From contig NZ_KB900609.1 of NCBI RefSeq assembly GCF_000379105.1, positions 3,407,100 through 3,471,099 of the forward strand: 64,000 nucleotides of DNA, in the 5' to 3' direction. The DNA is from Methylobacterium sp. WSM2598. GTDB taxonomy: Bacteria > Pseudomonadota > Alphaproteobacteria > Rhizobiales > Beijerinckiaceae. The position numbers and the translations under genes are program-made. This document shows, one piece after another, positions 1 to 8,432 of this stretch. Positions within the stretch are counted from its first letter, which is position 1; each line of letters starts with the position of its first letter. Below the pieces are notes generated by a model. The model worked only from the letters and a program-made list of their open reading frames with translations. It was not told the origin of the DNA and made no database searches.

Positions 1-48
1 GGTTCACGCGAATCTCCTTGGGTAGCGCGGGGTCAGACGGGGCTGGCT

Positions 49-315
49 TTAGCTTGGCAGTTGCCCGGGCGGAAGCCTGGGAGGGAATTTCGCCGCCTCG
101 CGGGCAGCCTGCCGGCGGGCCAGCATCGCCTCCTCAGCAACGGCCGCCCGCGCCTTGGCGAGCAGCTCCTCCGGGTCGGCGGCGAACACGACGATGGCGG
201 ACGGCGCGAACGCCCTGCCGGCCACCGCCGGGATCTCCTTCCCCAGCCGGGCGATCCACCGGCGCTCCGGCGGGCAGTCCTCGTCCATGCCGGCGCAGGT
301 GCGGATCGTCGTCAT
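49..315 (-). CDS. Small phage-type hypothetical protein (88 aa)
   Basis: Not recognised. The N-terminus has two cysteines and acidic residues (MTTIRTCAGMDEDC), followed by a short basic stretch and an alanine-rich helical C-terminus. The start is the ATG at 315, which has a GGAGGAG-like site about 12 bases upstream. That site lies inside the end of the preceding reading frame, whose TGA ends just two bases before, so the two genes look translationally coupled. It is the last gene seen of the leftward prophage operon. Confidence 0.5.
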   Translation of the reverse strand: MTTIRTCAGMDEDCPPERRWIARLGKEIPAVAGRAFAPSAIVVFAADPEELLAKARAAVAEEAMLARRQAAREAAKFPPRLPPGQLPS

Positions 316-316
316 C

Positions 317-501
317 TCACAGCTCCTCCACGCTCGCGCGGCGGCGGATCGGCCGCCCATCGACTTCCAGGCAGCGATTCCCTCGGCTCGGTGCTCACGG
401 CAGAACCAGCGCCGAGGCTCGTGGAGCTGGTCGGGGCCGGGCGGGCCGTAGCCGAAGGGCGCTGGCGCGCGGCACTCCTCACAGACGGGCTCGCGGATCA
501 C
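317..501 (-). pseudogene. Frameshifted cysteine-rich phage protein
   Basis: The first part reads VCEECRAPAPFGYGPPG and then a WFCREH motif, a zinc-finger-like Cys/His pattern. Near 380 the protein-like reading moves to another frame and continues as CLEVDGRPIRRRASVEEL before a TGA at 317-319. One missing G in a GGG run would restore a single frame. It could be a real mutation or a sequencing error. The start is uncertain; a GTG at 501 is used here. The function is unknown. Confidence 0.4.
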
Positions 502-577
502 CCGGGATGAGGACTTCCCCCCGCAGCGCCTCCTGGGGACGCCGAGCGTCTCGAACAGGATGCCCTCGCGGGGGCCA

Positions 578-781
578 TCAGGCGGCGTCGGCGGGGCTCG
601 TGGCCGGAGCCGTGGGGCCGCCTCGCGGCCTCTGGGGGGCGATCTCGGCCGCGGCATCGGGGGAATAGTCCTGCTTACCGACGTCGGCCGTGTCGCCGCA
701 CTCGCCGCGGACGACGCGGTAGGTCTGGTGGCTCGGCGGCCGGGCCCCGCCGATCGCGACGCGCTTCCGGGCGCGGGACAT
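578..781 (-). CDS. Small hypothetical protein (67 aa)
   Basis: This short basic protein starts at an ATG at 781 with a GGGGAGGACG ribosome-binding site that overlaps the end of the 55-aa gene upstream. It is not recognised. The alanine/proline-rich C-terminus is weakly protein-like, so the call rests mainly on the good ribosome site and tight spacing within the leftward operon. Confidence 0.4.
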   Translation of the reverse strand: MSRARKRVAIGGARPPSHQTYRVVRGECGDTADVGKQDYSPDAAAEIAPQRPRGGPTAPATSPADAA

Positions 782-783
782 GG

Positions 784-951
784 CTACGTCCTCCCCGCGG
801 CTGGGCCGCGCGCGAGCATCGCGCCGCGGCTGCGCTCCATGACCTCCGCGACCGTCGCGGAGGATTCGATGGTCCAGTCGCCCAGAGCCGCGGCCATCAG
901 CGGCACGCGGGCGAAGATCCGCCCCTGGGCGTCTCCGAGCAGGAAGTACAT
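784..951 (-). CDS. Small hypothetical protein (55 aa)
   Basis: This short reading frame starts MYFLLGDAQGRIFARVPLMA and ends two bases before the next ATG. An AAAGGAGCC site lies about 12 bases upstream. The N-terminal part looks like a beta-hairpin and the rest like a helix. The function is unknown. Spacing and strand place it in the phage operon. Confidence 0.5.
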   Translation of the reverse strand: MYFLLGDAQGRIFARVPLMAAALGDWTIESSATVAEVMERSRGAMLARGPAAGRT

Positions 952-1056
952 CTGCCGGCAGGCCGGCTCCTTTCAGCCGCAGACGGCCAGCTCCAGCGTG
1001 TGCGCGTCATAGACCTGTCGGGGGTCGAGCTGGTGATGGGTAGACCCGTCATCGGA

Positions 1057-1440
1057 TCAGCCCTCGGCCGGGTCGGCGGGGGCGTCCCCGACGAGGCTGG
1101 CCGCAAGGGCGCCGACGGCCAGCTCTTCGGCGGTCTTAAGCCTGACCACGCGGTCGGTGGTGACGATCGTGTCCGGCTCGTGATCGCGCCAGGACACCCA
1201 CGCCTGCCGGCCGTAGACGCCCCGGATGATCCCCTCGGCGGGGTGGTCGAGGTGCCGGACCAGATCACCGTCCCGGAGGGCGGGGCGGACGCCGACGATG
1301 GCGCTCCGGTTGATGTAGTTGGCCTGCCCGCCGAGCCTGACGGCGATCTGGTTCTGATCCGCCTGGTGCAGCCAGCGGACTTCAGCCTCGATGGTGATAA
1401 TGTCCCCTTCGACCAGGGTCCAGGTCGTCGCGTTGCTCAT
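1057..1440 (-). CDS. Hypothetical phage protein (127 aa), beta-rich
   Basis: The protein has alternating hydrophobic and charged residues typical of a small beta-barrel: VEGDIITIEAEVRW near residue 10 and VYGRQAWVSWRDHEPDTIV near residue 75. The latter resembles KOW/SH3-like folds seen in small nucleic-acid or regulatory proteins, but no family is identified. It is three bases downstream of the frameshifted DUF2786-like gene in the same operon. Confidence 0.6.
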   Translation of the reverse strand: MSNATTWTLVEGDIITIEAEVRWLHQADQNQIAVRLGGQANYINRSAIVGVRPALRDGDLVRHLDHPAEGIIRGVYGRQAWVSWRDHEPDTIVTTDRVVRLKTAEELAVGALAASLVGDAPADPAEG

Positions 1441-1443
1441 AGG

Positions 1444-1819
1444 TCAGTGCTCCTCTCCACCGGCCAGCTCGGCCTTGGTCGTGTCGAATGCGTCGAGGTA
1501 GGCGGTCACCAGTTCCGGGTGCCCGTTCGGGCTCTCGGGCCGGTAGGAGACGGGGACCGCCATGCGGCGCTTGCCCTTGCGCGCCGCGTCCGCGCCCCGC
1601 AGGCGGGCGGTTTCGATCGCGGCGGCCTCCGGGGCCGGCTTGGCCTGCCGGGACGACCACCGCGGGGCGGATCGCCAGCGCGAGGTCCGAGAAGCCAAGG
1701 CCGAACCGCGCGAGCTTGCGCCCGATCGCCCGGGCGGCGCCCAGCGCCTCGCCGTCCTGGTCCGAGCCCAGGAGAGAGATCAGCTTCGCGATGTCGGCGC
1801 GGGCCTCGGGGCACATCAA
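1444..1819 (-). pseudogene. DUF2786-like phage protein, broken by a +1 frameshift
   Basis: The N-terminus (DIAKLISLLGSDQDGEALGA, then ARAIGRKLARFG) strongly resembles the DUF2786-like helical domain common in alphaproteobacterial phages. About 55 codons in, near 1650, the protein-like reading moves +1 and continues as RQAKPAPEAAAIETARLRGA to a clean end, GGEEH, at 1444. Removing one base from a CCC run would fuse both halves into about 124 aa. Its ATG at 1819 overlaps the stop of the gene upstream. The function is unknown. Confidence 0.6.
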
Positions 1820-2697
1820 CGCGGCCCCCCGTCGTCCAGCATCCCCTCGCGCCGGGCGAGCCGGAAAAGGTACTGGCGGCGCTTCTCAGCGACGGCCGTG
1901 CTCTGACCGGCGAACTCGACCCTCACGTGCGCGAAGAGGATCGCCCTCACGATCCCCCGCAGGCTCTCGCCGCGACGGCGCTGGGAAAGGGCGGCACGGA
2001 TCCGGTCCCAAAGTTCAGGCGGGGCTTCGGTGGTGGCCGGGTCGAGGACGGGAGCGGCCGCAGGCTCACGAGGAGCCTGCGGCACCCCCTGCCCTGCCGG
2101 CGCGCGAGCGAGGGCGGCTTCTGTCTCCGCGAGACGCTCGGCGCCTTCCTGGGCCTTACGGGCATCTATCACGTGGGCGGGGATCGGCACGTCGTCGCGA
2201 CACAGGCCGGCGGCAATCAGCAGCGAGCCCCGACGACGGCGCGTCTTCTCGGTATTGATGTTCCGCCCAAGGCGTTTGCAGGCGCCGCTGAAGCTCCGGC
2301 GCTGCTCGACGCACTCGCACCAGAGCTGCAGCGCCCGGGCCTCGGGCTCCCTGTCGACGTAGAGCGACAGCCACGAGAGCGCGGCCTCGACGAACGATAC
2401 CTGCTCCGCTGTCACCCGACCGCGGGCGACGGCATCGCAGCTCATCACCGGCCAGAACCCACGGTCGCTGCGTGGGCCGATCCGGCCGCCGATCGCGCGC
2501 AGGATTTCGTGCGCGTGCTCCAGCGCGAAATCGACATCGGCACTGTCCCACCCGCGGGTCGGGTGATCCAGCATGTGGACGGCGAGCCATGCCCGGCCGA
2601 TCGGATCCTCAAGCAGGTGCTGGGGCACGCGGCGGGCCGCCACAAGGGCGGCCCTGGCGTCGAGGGGGAGCGCAAGGCGGGTCACGGCATGCTTCAT
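1816..2697 (-). CDS. Hypothetical phage protein (293 aa)
   Basis: This is a well-formed protein with good codon structure but no recognised family. The N-terminal 190 residues are helical and rich in Trp and Arg (LEDPIGRAWLAVHMLDHP near residue 28), followed by a proline/alanine linker around 200-225 and a charged C-terminal helical region. It overlaps the next gene upstream by four bases and the DUF2786-like gene downstream by four bases, so it is in the middle of one operon. A role in phage early functions is only inferred from position. Confidence 0.65.
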   Translation of the reverse strand: MKHAVTRLALPLDARAALVAARRVPQHLLEDPIGRAWLAVHMLDHPTRGWDSADVDFALEHAHEILRAIGGRIGPRSDRGFWPVMSCDAVARGRVTAEQVSFVEAALSWLSLYVDREPEARALQLWCECVEQRRSFSGACKRLGRNINTEKTRRRRGSLLIAAGLCRDDVPIPAHVIDARKAQEGAERLAETEAALARAPAGQGVPQAPREPAAAPVLDPATTEAPPELWDRIRAALSQRRRGESLRGIVRAILFAHVRVEFAGQSTAVAEKRRQYLFRLARREGMLDDGGPR

Positions 2698-3128
2698 GAC
2701 CGCCCCCGGGTCGCGGCCCGCGCCTCAAGGAGCGACAGGTAACCGGGCAGGTCTGAGCCCGCCGGGTTCGGTTCGTAGAGGATGGTGGCGCCGAGCCCCT
2801 GCAGGACGGCGCGCGTCTCGTGGAGGATCCGGCGGAAATAGTCGGTGCGATCCTGCAAGCGCCGCCCCTTGAACAGCAGTTCGATGGCCCGGCTACGGTC
2901 AACCGGGCGTGGGGAAGCTTTGATCAGGATCACGAGGAGCTTGGCCTGGAGAGGGGAGACACGCGCGGCCTCAGCGCCGACCGAGACGAGGCCGGACCGC
3001 GTGTCGACGGTGATGCGCCGGCCGGACGGCATTTTCGCCCGGCGGACGAGGCGGCGGGACGGTCGCGCGGTGCCGGCCCCTGCCGGCCCGGACCGGTCCG
3101 GGGCTTCACGTGCGGCGCACGTCAAGGG
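2694..3128 (-). CDS. Winged-helix-like DNA-binding protein (144 aa)
   Basis: The C-terminal half (SPLQAKLLVILIKASPRPVD, then a basic recognition-like helix) resembles the OmpR/PhoB-type effector domain without a receiver domain, so it may bind phage or host promoters. The start is placed at the ATG at 3128, just after the upstream gene ends at 3146. An alternative ATG at 3032 would keep only the winged-helix part. It is part of the leftward operon. The family assignment is by pattern only. Confidence 0.5.
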   Translation of the reverse strand, partial: PLTCAAREAPDRSGPAGAGTARPSRRLVRRAKMPSGRRITVDTRSGLVSVGAEAARVSPLQAKLLVILIKASPRPVDRSRAIELLFKGRRLQDRTDYFRRILHETRAVLQGLGATILYEPNPAGSDLPGYLSLLEARAATRGRS

Positions 3129-3145
3129 CATGGCGGCCGGTGCGT

Positions 3146-3388
3146 TCACCGTGAGCGCCTCCGCAGCACCCGTGCTTCGGTGATCGCGTTCGCAACGATT
3201 GTTTCGGCCGCGAACACGACTCGCCCATTGCCGCCGCACTCGTTGCGGCCCCGGCGAAAGCGCTCGAGATCGAGAATCGGCGGTGGTTTGCCCTCACAGT
3301 AGGACGAGCACCACGCACCGTTGCCGACGAGACAGGGGTCGTGGAGGGCGGTCCCGCGCTGGCGGGTCCTCTCAGTGTGGGCCTTCAC
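3146..3388 (-). CDS. Zinc-ribbon-like small protein (80 aa), paralogue of 18108-18332
   Basis: The protein reads DPCLVGNGAWCSSYCEGKPP then NECGGNGRVVFAAETIVANA. Spaced cysteines suggest a small metal-binding fold. The rightward gene at 18108 has the same architecture (DPYLIGNGRWCSCCFPGG, then NECAGQGRIVLTAEEIVART), so the element carries two copies, one in each arm. Its ATG overlaps the stop of the upstream 64-aa gene by four bases. The function is unknown. Confidence 0.65.
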   Translation of the reverse strand: MKAHTERTRQRGTALHDPCLVGNGAWCSSYCEGKPPPILDLERFRRGRNECGGNGRVVFAAETIVANAITEARVLRRRSR

Positions 3389-3579
3389 GCCACCCTCCCC
3401 TGCACTTCAAGGAAGGTCGGGTCGGCGATCTGCGCCGCGCGCTCGGCCGGCTCCAGGGCCTTGCGCTGGGCCGCCGTCTCGATCTCCTCGGGTCGGATCA
3501 GTCCCTCCGGCACGGCCTTCCGGTCGTCCTTGCGGTGCTTCTTCGCCCGGGTCCGCTGCTTGCGTGAGGGTCGGCTCAT
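3385..3579 (-). CDS. Small basic protein (64 aa)
   Basis: The N-terminus is extremely basic (MSRPSRKQRTRAKKHRKDDR) and the C-terminal half is an acidic helix. This composition fits a nucleic-acid-associated small phage protein, but no family is recognised. It overlaps the downstream zinc-ribbon gene by four bases. Confidence 0.5.
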   Translation of the reverse strand: MSRPSRKQRTRAKKHRKDDRKAVPEGLIRPEEIETAAQRKALEPAERAAQIADPTFLEVQGRVA

Positions 3580-3632
3580 GTCGCATCCCGCCAGGTGGAT
3601 CAAGGCCGGCACCGCAGCGCCGGCCGGGTTCG

Positions 3633-4064
3633 TTACGCCGCCTCGGTCCCATCCACGAGCCGCGGCGCCGCCTTGCGTCCGAGCCCAAGCACTTTGGCGA
3701 GCTCGGACCGGGCCGCCGAGTAGGACGCGCAGGTCATCGGGTAGTCGGCCGGCAGGCCCCATTTCGCGCGGTAGGCCTCGGGGGTCAGCCCGCGCGAATT
3801 CAGGTGCCGTTTCAGCGACTTGTAGGGCTTGCCGTCCTCCAGGCTGAAGATCGCGTCCGGGGTCACGGTCTTGCGGATCGGCACCGGCGGGACGGGCCTC
3901 CCGGCCTCGGGTGCCGGCGCCGGGGCCGTGAGCGCTACCAGCGCCGCGTGGGTGTCGCGGATCAGCCCCGGCAGGTCGGCCGGCCGGATGGGGTTGTGGG
4001 CGACGTAGGCGGCGACCGTCTGGGCGGTCAGGGCGACGAGGTCTCGGGTCTTGAGGTCGGGCAT
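3633..4064 (-). CDS. MucR/Ros family transcriptional regulator
   Basis: This protein of 143 residues has the family layout. The N-terminal helical region (LTAQTVAAYVAHN, then ADLPGLIRDTHAAL) matches the oligomerisation domain. The C-terminal zinc-finger-type region has the family hallmark LTPEAYRAKWGLPADYPM near residue 94, then an ARSELAK-x-LGLGRK tail. MucR proteins bind AT-rich DNA and act as H-NS-like silencers in alphaproteobacteria. A phage-borne copy may act on host or prophage promoters. It is transcribed with the replication genes. Confidence 0.85.
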   Translation of the reverse strand: MPDLKTRDLVALTAQTVAAYVAHNPIRPADLPGLIRDTHAALVALTAPAPAPEAGRPVPPVPIRKTVTPDAIFSLEDGKPYKSLKRHLNSRGLTPEAYRAKWGLPADYPMTCASYSAARSELAKVLGLGRKAAPRLVDGTEAA

Positions 4065-4125
4065 CGGGGATCTCCGGGTGGGGCGGCACGGCGGCCGCGG
4101 GTGGCCCGCAGGGCGGGATTCGGGA

Positions 4126-5160
4126 TCAGGCGGCCTCGGTGAGCAGCAGGCGGGCGGGGATGCGGCAGCCGGGGCGGCCAGGCGCCGGGCCGACGAGGTG
4201 CTCGATCCAGGCTGTCGGGTCGGCTCGAAACTTCTCGACGAACACCCTCAGCACGGCCTCGCCGTAGGCGCCGTAGGGCGAACCGAGGTCGATCATCTCC
4301 TCCGGCCTCGGCGGCGCGGGCGGCTTCGGCGAAAGGCCCTGCGCAGTGCGGGCGGAGCGCTGCGCCATCACCCGCTCGGCGACGGCGTTGGCGAGCAGCG
4401 GCCACGTTCGGATCGGCGTGCGGCGGCAGGCGACTTCGCGCAGCGCCGGCACGATCTCGGTCTCGAGGTCGAGGCCCTCCCGGACGAGCTGGACGACGGG
4501 CCTGGCGTCGGCCTCGACGCGCAGGCCCCAGGTCGCGGGCAGCACCTCGCGGCAGCGGGCGGCGATCCGGTCGAAGCCCGCGGCGGTGTCGCACTCCCGG
4601 ACCGGCGGCGGCGTGGCGGCGGGCGGCGGGGCGGCCTCCTCGTGATCGGGCTCGGCAGGCGGCGGCTGTCGCCGCGCATCGGCGGGTTCCGGGTAGAGCG
4701 CAGCGGGCGCCGCGGCGTTGAGCGTCCGACCCTCGCGCGGGGGGTGTGCGCCATTGGCCGCCGCCTTAAGATCCTTTCCCTTCCCTTCCCTTCCTACGCC
4801 GAACGTTCGACGTCCATTCGGCGAATGACCGTCTGGCGGTTCGGGCGTTCGAGGATCCTGCGGCCGATCGATCTTCTGATGATGCCACCCCGTGACGGCT
4901 AGAAACTCTTCATCGTCAACGACATAGACGCTGACGAGGTCGTTCGCCGCCAATTCGTCGATCATTCGACGAACGTCCGCAGCCGTGAAATCGTCGGACG
5001 GGTAGATCTGCGCCTTGATGCGCTTCGGCGAGAGCGCCATCCGGCCGGCGTCGTCGGCGAAGTTCCAGAGGCCGATGAACAGGAGGCGAGCGTTCGGCGA
5101 ACACTCCATCACCTGGGCGGAGGTCCAGAACTCCGGCTTGATCGTGCGAATGCGAGCCAT
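4126..5160 (-). CDS. Phage replication-initiation-like protein with N-terminal winged helix
   Basis: The first 100 residues (MARIRTIKPEFWTSAQVMEC, LLFIGLWNFADDAGR, DVRRMIDELAANDLV, WHHQKIDRPQ) are a well-known phage N-terminal domain usually found next to dnaB, dnaC or helicase genes. A proline-rich linker spans about residues 110-210 and a helical C-terminal domain follows. The ATG at 5160 overlaps the TGA of dnaB, so the two are translationally coupled. By position it is a candidate origin-binding or helicase-loading protein. That role is inferred. Confidence 0.7.
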   Translation of the reverse strand: MARIRTIKPEFWTSAQVMECSPNARLLFIGLWNFADDAGRMALSPKRIKAQIYPSDDFTAADVRRMIDELAANDLVSVYVVDDEEFLAVTGWHHQKIDRPQDPRTPEPPDGHSPNGRRTFGVGREGKGKDLKAAANGAHPPREGRTLNAAAPAALYPEPADARRQPPPAEPDHEEAAPPPAATPPPVRECDTAAGFDRIAARCREVLPATWGLRVEADARPVVQLVREGLDLETEIVPALREVACRRTPIRTWPLLANAVAERVMAQRSARTAQGLSPKPPAPPRPEEMIDLGSPYGAYGEAVLRVFVEKFRADPTAWIEHLVGPAPGRPGCRIPARLLLTEAA

Positions 5161-6608
5161 CAGGCCGGCCCCCTGGCGTGAGATGCGATGGTGGAGGAGG
5201 CGACGTCGACCCACAGGTCGAGCGTGGGCGTCGGCCCCATGCGGTTCTTACCCAGCGCCATCTCGAGCGCGTTGCGCTTCTCGATGAATCGGGCGCCGAT
5301 CTCGGGATCGGAGGAGGCCTTGAGCTTCTTCTCGAGGTAGTAGGCCTCGCGGTAGAGGAAGAGGACGACGTCGGCATCCTGTTCGAGCTCGCCGGAATCG
5401 CGCAGGTCGGCGAGCGACGGGCGGCGATCGGCGCGTCCCTCAGCCTCGACGCCGCGGTTCAGCTGCGTGAGCAGCACCACGCAGATGTCCTCGGCCTTGG
5501 CGAGCGTCTTCAGGCCGCCGGAGATCTCGCCGATCTCGAGCACGCGGTTGCTCTTGTAGCGGTCGGTCGTCTTGATGAACTTGAGATAGTCGATGAACAC
5601 CACGCCGAGCCGCTGGCCGACGCGCTCCAGGCGCTTCTTCTGCGCCTTCACTGAAGCGGCGATCTGAGCGAGCGATATGCCGGGCTCGCACTCGATCCGC
5701 AGGTGCAGCCGGTCCAACCGCTTCTGCGCATCGCGCAACCGCCACATGTCCTCGTCGTCGAGGTCGACGGCGTGCATGATCGCGCCGAAGGTCAGCGGCT
5801 TGTGCGAGGCGTAGGCGAGATCCGCGAAGTACCGCGCCATCATCTGGTCGCGGGTGACCTCCAGCTGGAACACCAGCACCCCGTCGTTGCGCGCGGCGTA
5901 GCGCGACAGCGCGGTCATCGAGACCGTCTTGCCCATGCCCGGACGACCGGCGAGCAGCCAGAGCTGGCCGCGTCCGAAGCCGCCCGCCGTGGCGCGGTCG
6001 AGATCGGGGATCCCGGTCGGGATGGCCGGAACCGCCAGCTGGCCGGCCCGCATCGCCTCGATGCGCTCCAGCATCCACGCGGCGCCCTCCCCGGCCGACA
6101 TGCCGGCGAGGTGGGCCTTCGGCGACGCGGCGCGCGCGTCGAGAAGGTCGCCCTCGATCCCGTCGATGATCTCGTCGGAGGTGACCTCGGCACCGCTGAA
6201 CCGCGCGCGCTCCTGCAGCCGTTGCGCGGCCCTGACGAGGTCGCGACGCGTGGCGAGCGAGCGGATGATCTGCGCGTAGCCGGGCGCACCCGACACCGTG
6301 GTCGCTTCCGCGGCGAGCCGGGCGAGGTACTCGCCCACCGTCAGTCCGCCGAGGTCGGCGTCGCCCAGGTAGGGCTTCAGCGTGATTGGGCTGGCCTGCA
6401 GCCCTGCGCCGACCATCGCCGCGATCTGCTGGAAGATCGTGGCGTGCTCCGGCACGAAGAAGTGCTCGGGGGCGACGAGCGCCGTGACGAGCGACAGCGC
6501 ATCGTTGTTGTTCAAGATGGCGCCGAGCAGGGCCTGCTCGGTCTCCACGCTGTGCGGCAGCGTCTCATCGAGGGCCGGCGCCGCGAAGGGAACGACGCGT
6601 CCGCTCAT
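5160..6608 (-). CDS. dnaB: Replicative DNA helicase, DnaB family (phage-encoded)
   Basis: At 482 aa it is of full length for DnaB. The N-terminal domain (LPHSVETEQALLGAILNN) is followed by the RecA-like ATPase. The Walker A is GRPGMGKTV near residue 225, the Walker B region reads LGVVFIDYLKFI, and the family signature LADLRDSGELEQDADVVLFL is present with the arginine-finger region after it. DnaB unwinds DNA at the replication fork, so the element can build its own replisome entry. The start is set at the ATG at 6608, which overlaps the stop of the gene upstream. This gives the typical DnaB N-terminus after a short polar leader. Confidence 0.95.
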   Translation of the reverse strand: MSGRVVPFAAPALDETLPHSVETEQALLGAILNNNDALSLVTALVAPEHFFVPEHATIFQQIAAMVGAGLQASPITLKPYLGDADLGGLTVGEYLARLAAEATTVSGAPGYAQIIRSLATRRDLVRAAQRLQERARFSGAEVTSDEIIDGIEGDLLDARAASPKAHLAGMSAGEGAAWMLERIEAMRAGQLAVPAIPTGIPDLDRATAGGFGRGQLWLLAGRPGMGKTVSMTALSRYAARNDGVLVFQLEVTRDQMMARYFADLAYASHKPLTFGAIMHAVDLDDEDMWRLRDAQKRLDRLHLRIECEPGISLAQIAASVKAQKKRLERVGQRLGVVFIDYLKFIKTTDRYKSNRVLEIGEISGGLKTLAKAEDICVVLLTQLNRGVEAEGRADRRPSLADLRDSGELEQDADVVLFLYREAYYLEKKLKASSDPEIGARFIEKRNALEMALGKNRMGPTPTLDLWVDVASSTIASHARGPA

Positions 6609-6793
6609 CGGCGCCCCCGCTCGCACTCAAGCTGCCGGCTCAGCGCCACCCAGGCGTCGTAGGCCTCGACGGCGGTGCGCATGTCGCTGAGGCGCCCCGT
6701 GCCGCGCGCGATCAGGAGCGCGGACCGGAAGGCCTCGAACGCAACGATCTCGCGTTGGTCGGGTGGGGGACGGAGGTGGACCAGGTCACCCAT
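6605..6793 (-). CDS. Small hypothetical protein (62 aa)
   Basis: The protein begins MGDLVHLRPPPDQREIVAFE and is mostly helical. It overlaps the dnaB start by four bases and follows the 80-aa gene after two bases, so it is coupled on both sides. It is not recognised. Confidence 0.55.
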   Translation of the reverse strand: MGDLVHLRPPPDQREIVAFEAFRSALLIARGTGRLSDMRTAVEAYDAWVALSRQLECERGRR

Positions 6794-6795
6794 GA

Positions 6796-7038
6796 TCAGC
6801 GAGCCTCCCGGTCGTAGGCGGCCAGGATCCGCTCCTGCTGGCGCGGCTGCAGGCCTTCGAGGAATGCGAGCGCCTGGGCGTGCCGCTCGCGATTGAAGGG
6901 ATCGCCGAGCGCCCGCGCGGCGGCCGCCGCGTCCGGCACGGCGCCGATCGCGTGCGTCAGCCGGAAGGCGTCCTCGCCGCGGCGGAACACGCCGATGATC
7001 GCGGGAGAGAAGACGGGGAGGCTGCGGAAGCTCGCCAT
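6796..7038 (-). CDS. Hypothetical protein (80 aa)
   Basis: The start is set at the ATG at 7038 (MASFRSLPVFSPAIIGVFRR), because sequence upstream in this frame is antisense-like arginine/proline repeats. The C-terminus (LEGLQPRQQERILAAYDREA) is helical. It is four bases downstream of the MT-A70 methylase gene. The function is unknown. Confidence 0.55.
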   Translation of the reverse strand: MASFRSLPVFSPAIIGVFRRGEDAFRLTHAIGAVPDAAAAARALGDPFNRERHAQALAFLEGLQPRQQERILAAYDREAR

Positions 7039-7042
7039 GGCG

Positions 7043-7624
7043 CTACTCCGCGGCCTGCACGGCCGGCGGGTCGAAGAGTCCTGCCTCCGCGCCCCAGGCC
7101 TCCCATCCGGCCCGCGTCTCCCGGGAGAACAGGTCTGCCCGCCGCGTCGCGCCGGTCGCCAGCGCCTCGGCCGCTTCGTACGGCTGGTCGGGCTTGCGGC
7201 TTTGCTCCCGGGCAGGCGCCACGATGACGGTGCGGACATCGCGCGCCGTGCGGGGCCGCCCGAACTTGCCGATCAGGAAGGGCTCGGAGGCCGAGCGCAG
7301 CACGTAGCCGGTGCCAAACGCGAGCTTGCCGCCGGAGGTGGTCTTCACCCACACGCCGGAGGTGGTGAAGGAGAAGCCCCAGGCCGCCATGACGGCGAGA
7401 GCTTGCGGCAGCATCGGATGCGTCGCCCAGAGCCACAGAAGCGCGTCCTGCCGGGCGAGGTGCGCCACCGGCAGAGCCTTGATCGCGTCGAGCGACATGC
7501 AGCCGTACTGCGCCTGCGCGCTCTTCGCCTCGCCCTTCGCCGACCGCAGGGAGAAGGCCCAAGGCGGATCGACCATGATCAGGTCGAACGACAGGGGCGG
7601 CAGAGGGTCGAACGGCCAGCTCAT
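7043..7624 (-). CDS. MT-A70 family adenine-specific DNA methyltransferase
   Basis: The 193-aa protein begins MSWPFDPLPPLSFDLIMVDP and carries the catalytic DPPW motif at about residues 19-22. The MT-A70 pattern LLWLWATHPMLPQALAVMAA follows, with a GxGYVLRSASEPFLIG block and a C-terminal REQSRKPDQPYEAAEAL segment. This family makes N6-methyladenine in DNA (or RNA in eukaryotes); phage copies commonly protect DNA from host restriction. The ATG at 7624 overlaps the stop of the upstream gene. The DNA specificity cannot be read from the sequence. Confidence 0.85.
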   Translation of the reverse strand: MSWPFDPLPPLSFDLIMVDPPWAFSLRSAKGEAKSAQAQYGCMSLDAIKALPVAHLARQDALLWLWATHPMLPQALAVMAAWGFSFTTSGVWVKTTSGGKLAFGTGYVLRSASEPFLIGKFGRPRTARDVRTVIVAPAREQSRKPDQPYEAAEALATGATRRADLFSRETRAGWEAWGAEAGLFDPPAVQAAE

Positions 7625-7914
7625 GACCGCCCCCGCGCCCGCCACGCCGGCACCGGCTGCGGCCCGAGCAGATCCGCGCCCATCATGACCGTGCACGGCA
7701 CGATGACGCCCGCCGCCTCCGCCGCCTGCACCCGCTCGATCGACACGGCGCGCTCGGCCGGCACGCCGGGCGGCGGCTCGGGCGGGGACGGCCACACGAA
7801 GCCGATTCCGGCGCGCCCGGCCTTCGCGACGAGCAGGTAGCCCGCGGCCGCCAGGCGCCGCAGGCAGGGCCCCTCCTCGGCCGGGGTGAGCGGGTGGAGG
7901 CGGGCGGCGATCAT
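7621..7914 (-). CDS. Hypothetical protein (97 aa)
   Basis: The protein begins MIAARLHPLTPAEEGPCLRR and contains GYLLVAKAGRAGIGFVWPSP, a compact alpha/beta pattern. Its ATG overlaps the stop of the RuvC-like gene and its stop overlaps the MT-A70 start, so it is locked in a coupled gene run. It is not recognised. Confidence 0.55.
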   Translation of the reverse strand: MIAARLHPLTPAEEGPCLRRLAAAGYLLVAKAGRAGIGFVWPSPPEPPPGVPAERAVSIERVQAAEAAGVIVPCTVMMGADLLGPQPVPAWRARGRS

Positions 7915-8423
7915 GCGGCCCTCCCCGCCCCGAGCGGACCGAGCTGGAAGCGACCAGCATGCTGCGGCGCGAGCTGGTGCACTGCGCAGGCCCACAGACC
8001 CAGCGCGTCAGCCGCGTTGTCGTCCTTCGGCGCCCAGCCCTGTCGCTCCGCCGCGGCGATCATCGCCGCCTTGTCGGCGCGGCCGCTGCCGGCGAAGAAC
8101 TTCTTCACCGACTGCAGGTGGTGCTCCATCACGCGCACCTGCCGCAGCCGGCAGGCGAACTCGGTGTGCCAGGCGAGGCCGTAGAGCTTGCGCGCCGCCG
8201 CGAGCGAGGTGGTGCCGCTCATCACCGGCGCCTCGAAGACGACCACGCCGGGATCCTCCAGCGTGATCATGTCGAGGAGCCAGGTGTTGAAGGCGTCGGC
8301 GAAGCGGCCGATGTCCTCGCCCGTCGAGGGAAGGACCTTCGTCCCGTAGGTCGGCTCGGACCCGGGCGCGCCGCAGGCCCAGCCGCAGCGCGTCGCGAGG
8401 TCGAGGGCCAGGATCTTGCGCAT
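7911..8423 (-). CDS. RuvC-like Holliday junction resolvase / RNase H-fold nuclease
   Basis: The N-terminal strand KILALDLATRCGWA has the first catalytic Asp, VVVFEAP near residue 60 gives the catalytic Glu, and DDNAADALGLW near the C-terminus provides the last acidic pair. This is the layout of phage RuvC-like enzymes. It probably resolves branched DNA made during RecT-type recombination or before packaging. It lies nine bases downstream of the GapR-like gene. Confidence 0.85.
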   Translation of the reverse strand: MRKILALDLATRCGWACGAPGSEPTYGTKVLPSTGEDIGRFADAFNTWLLDMITLEDPGVVVFEAPVMSGTTSLAAARKLYGLAWHTEFACRLRQVRVMEHHLQSVKKFFAGSGRADKAAMIAAAERQGWAPKDDNAADALGLWACAVHQLAPQHAGRFQLGPLGAGRAA

Positions 8424-8432
8424 CGGCCGGCC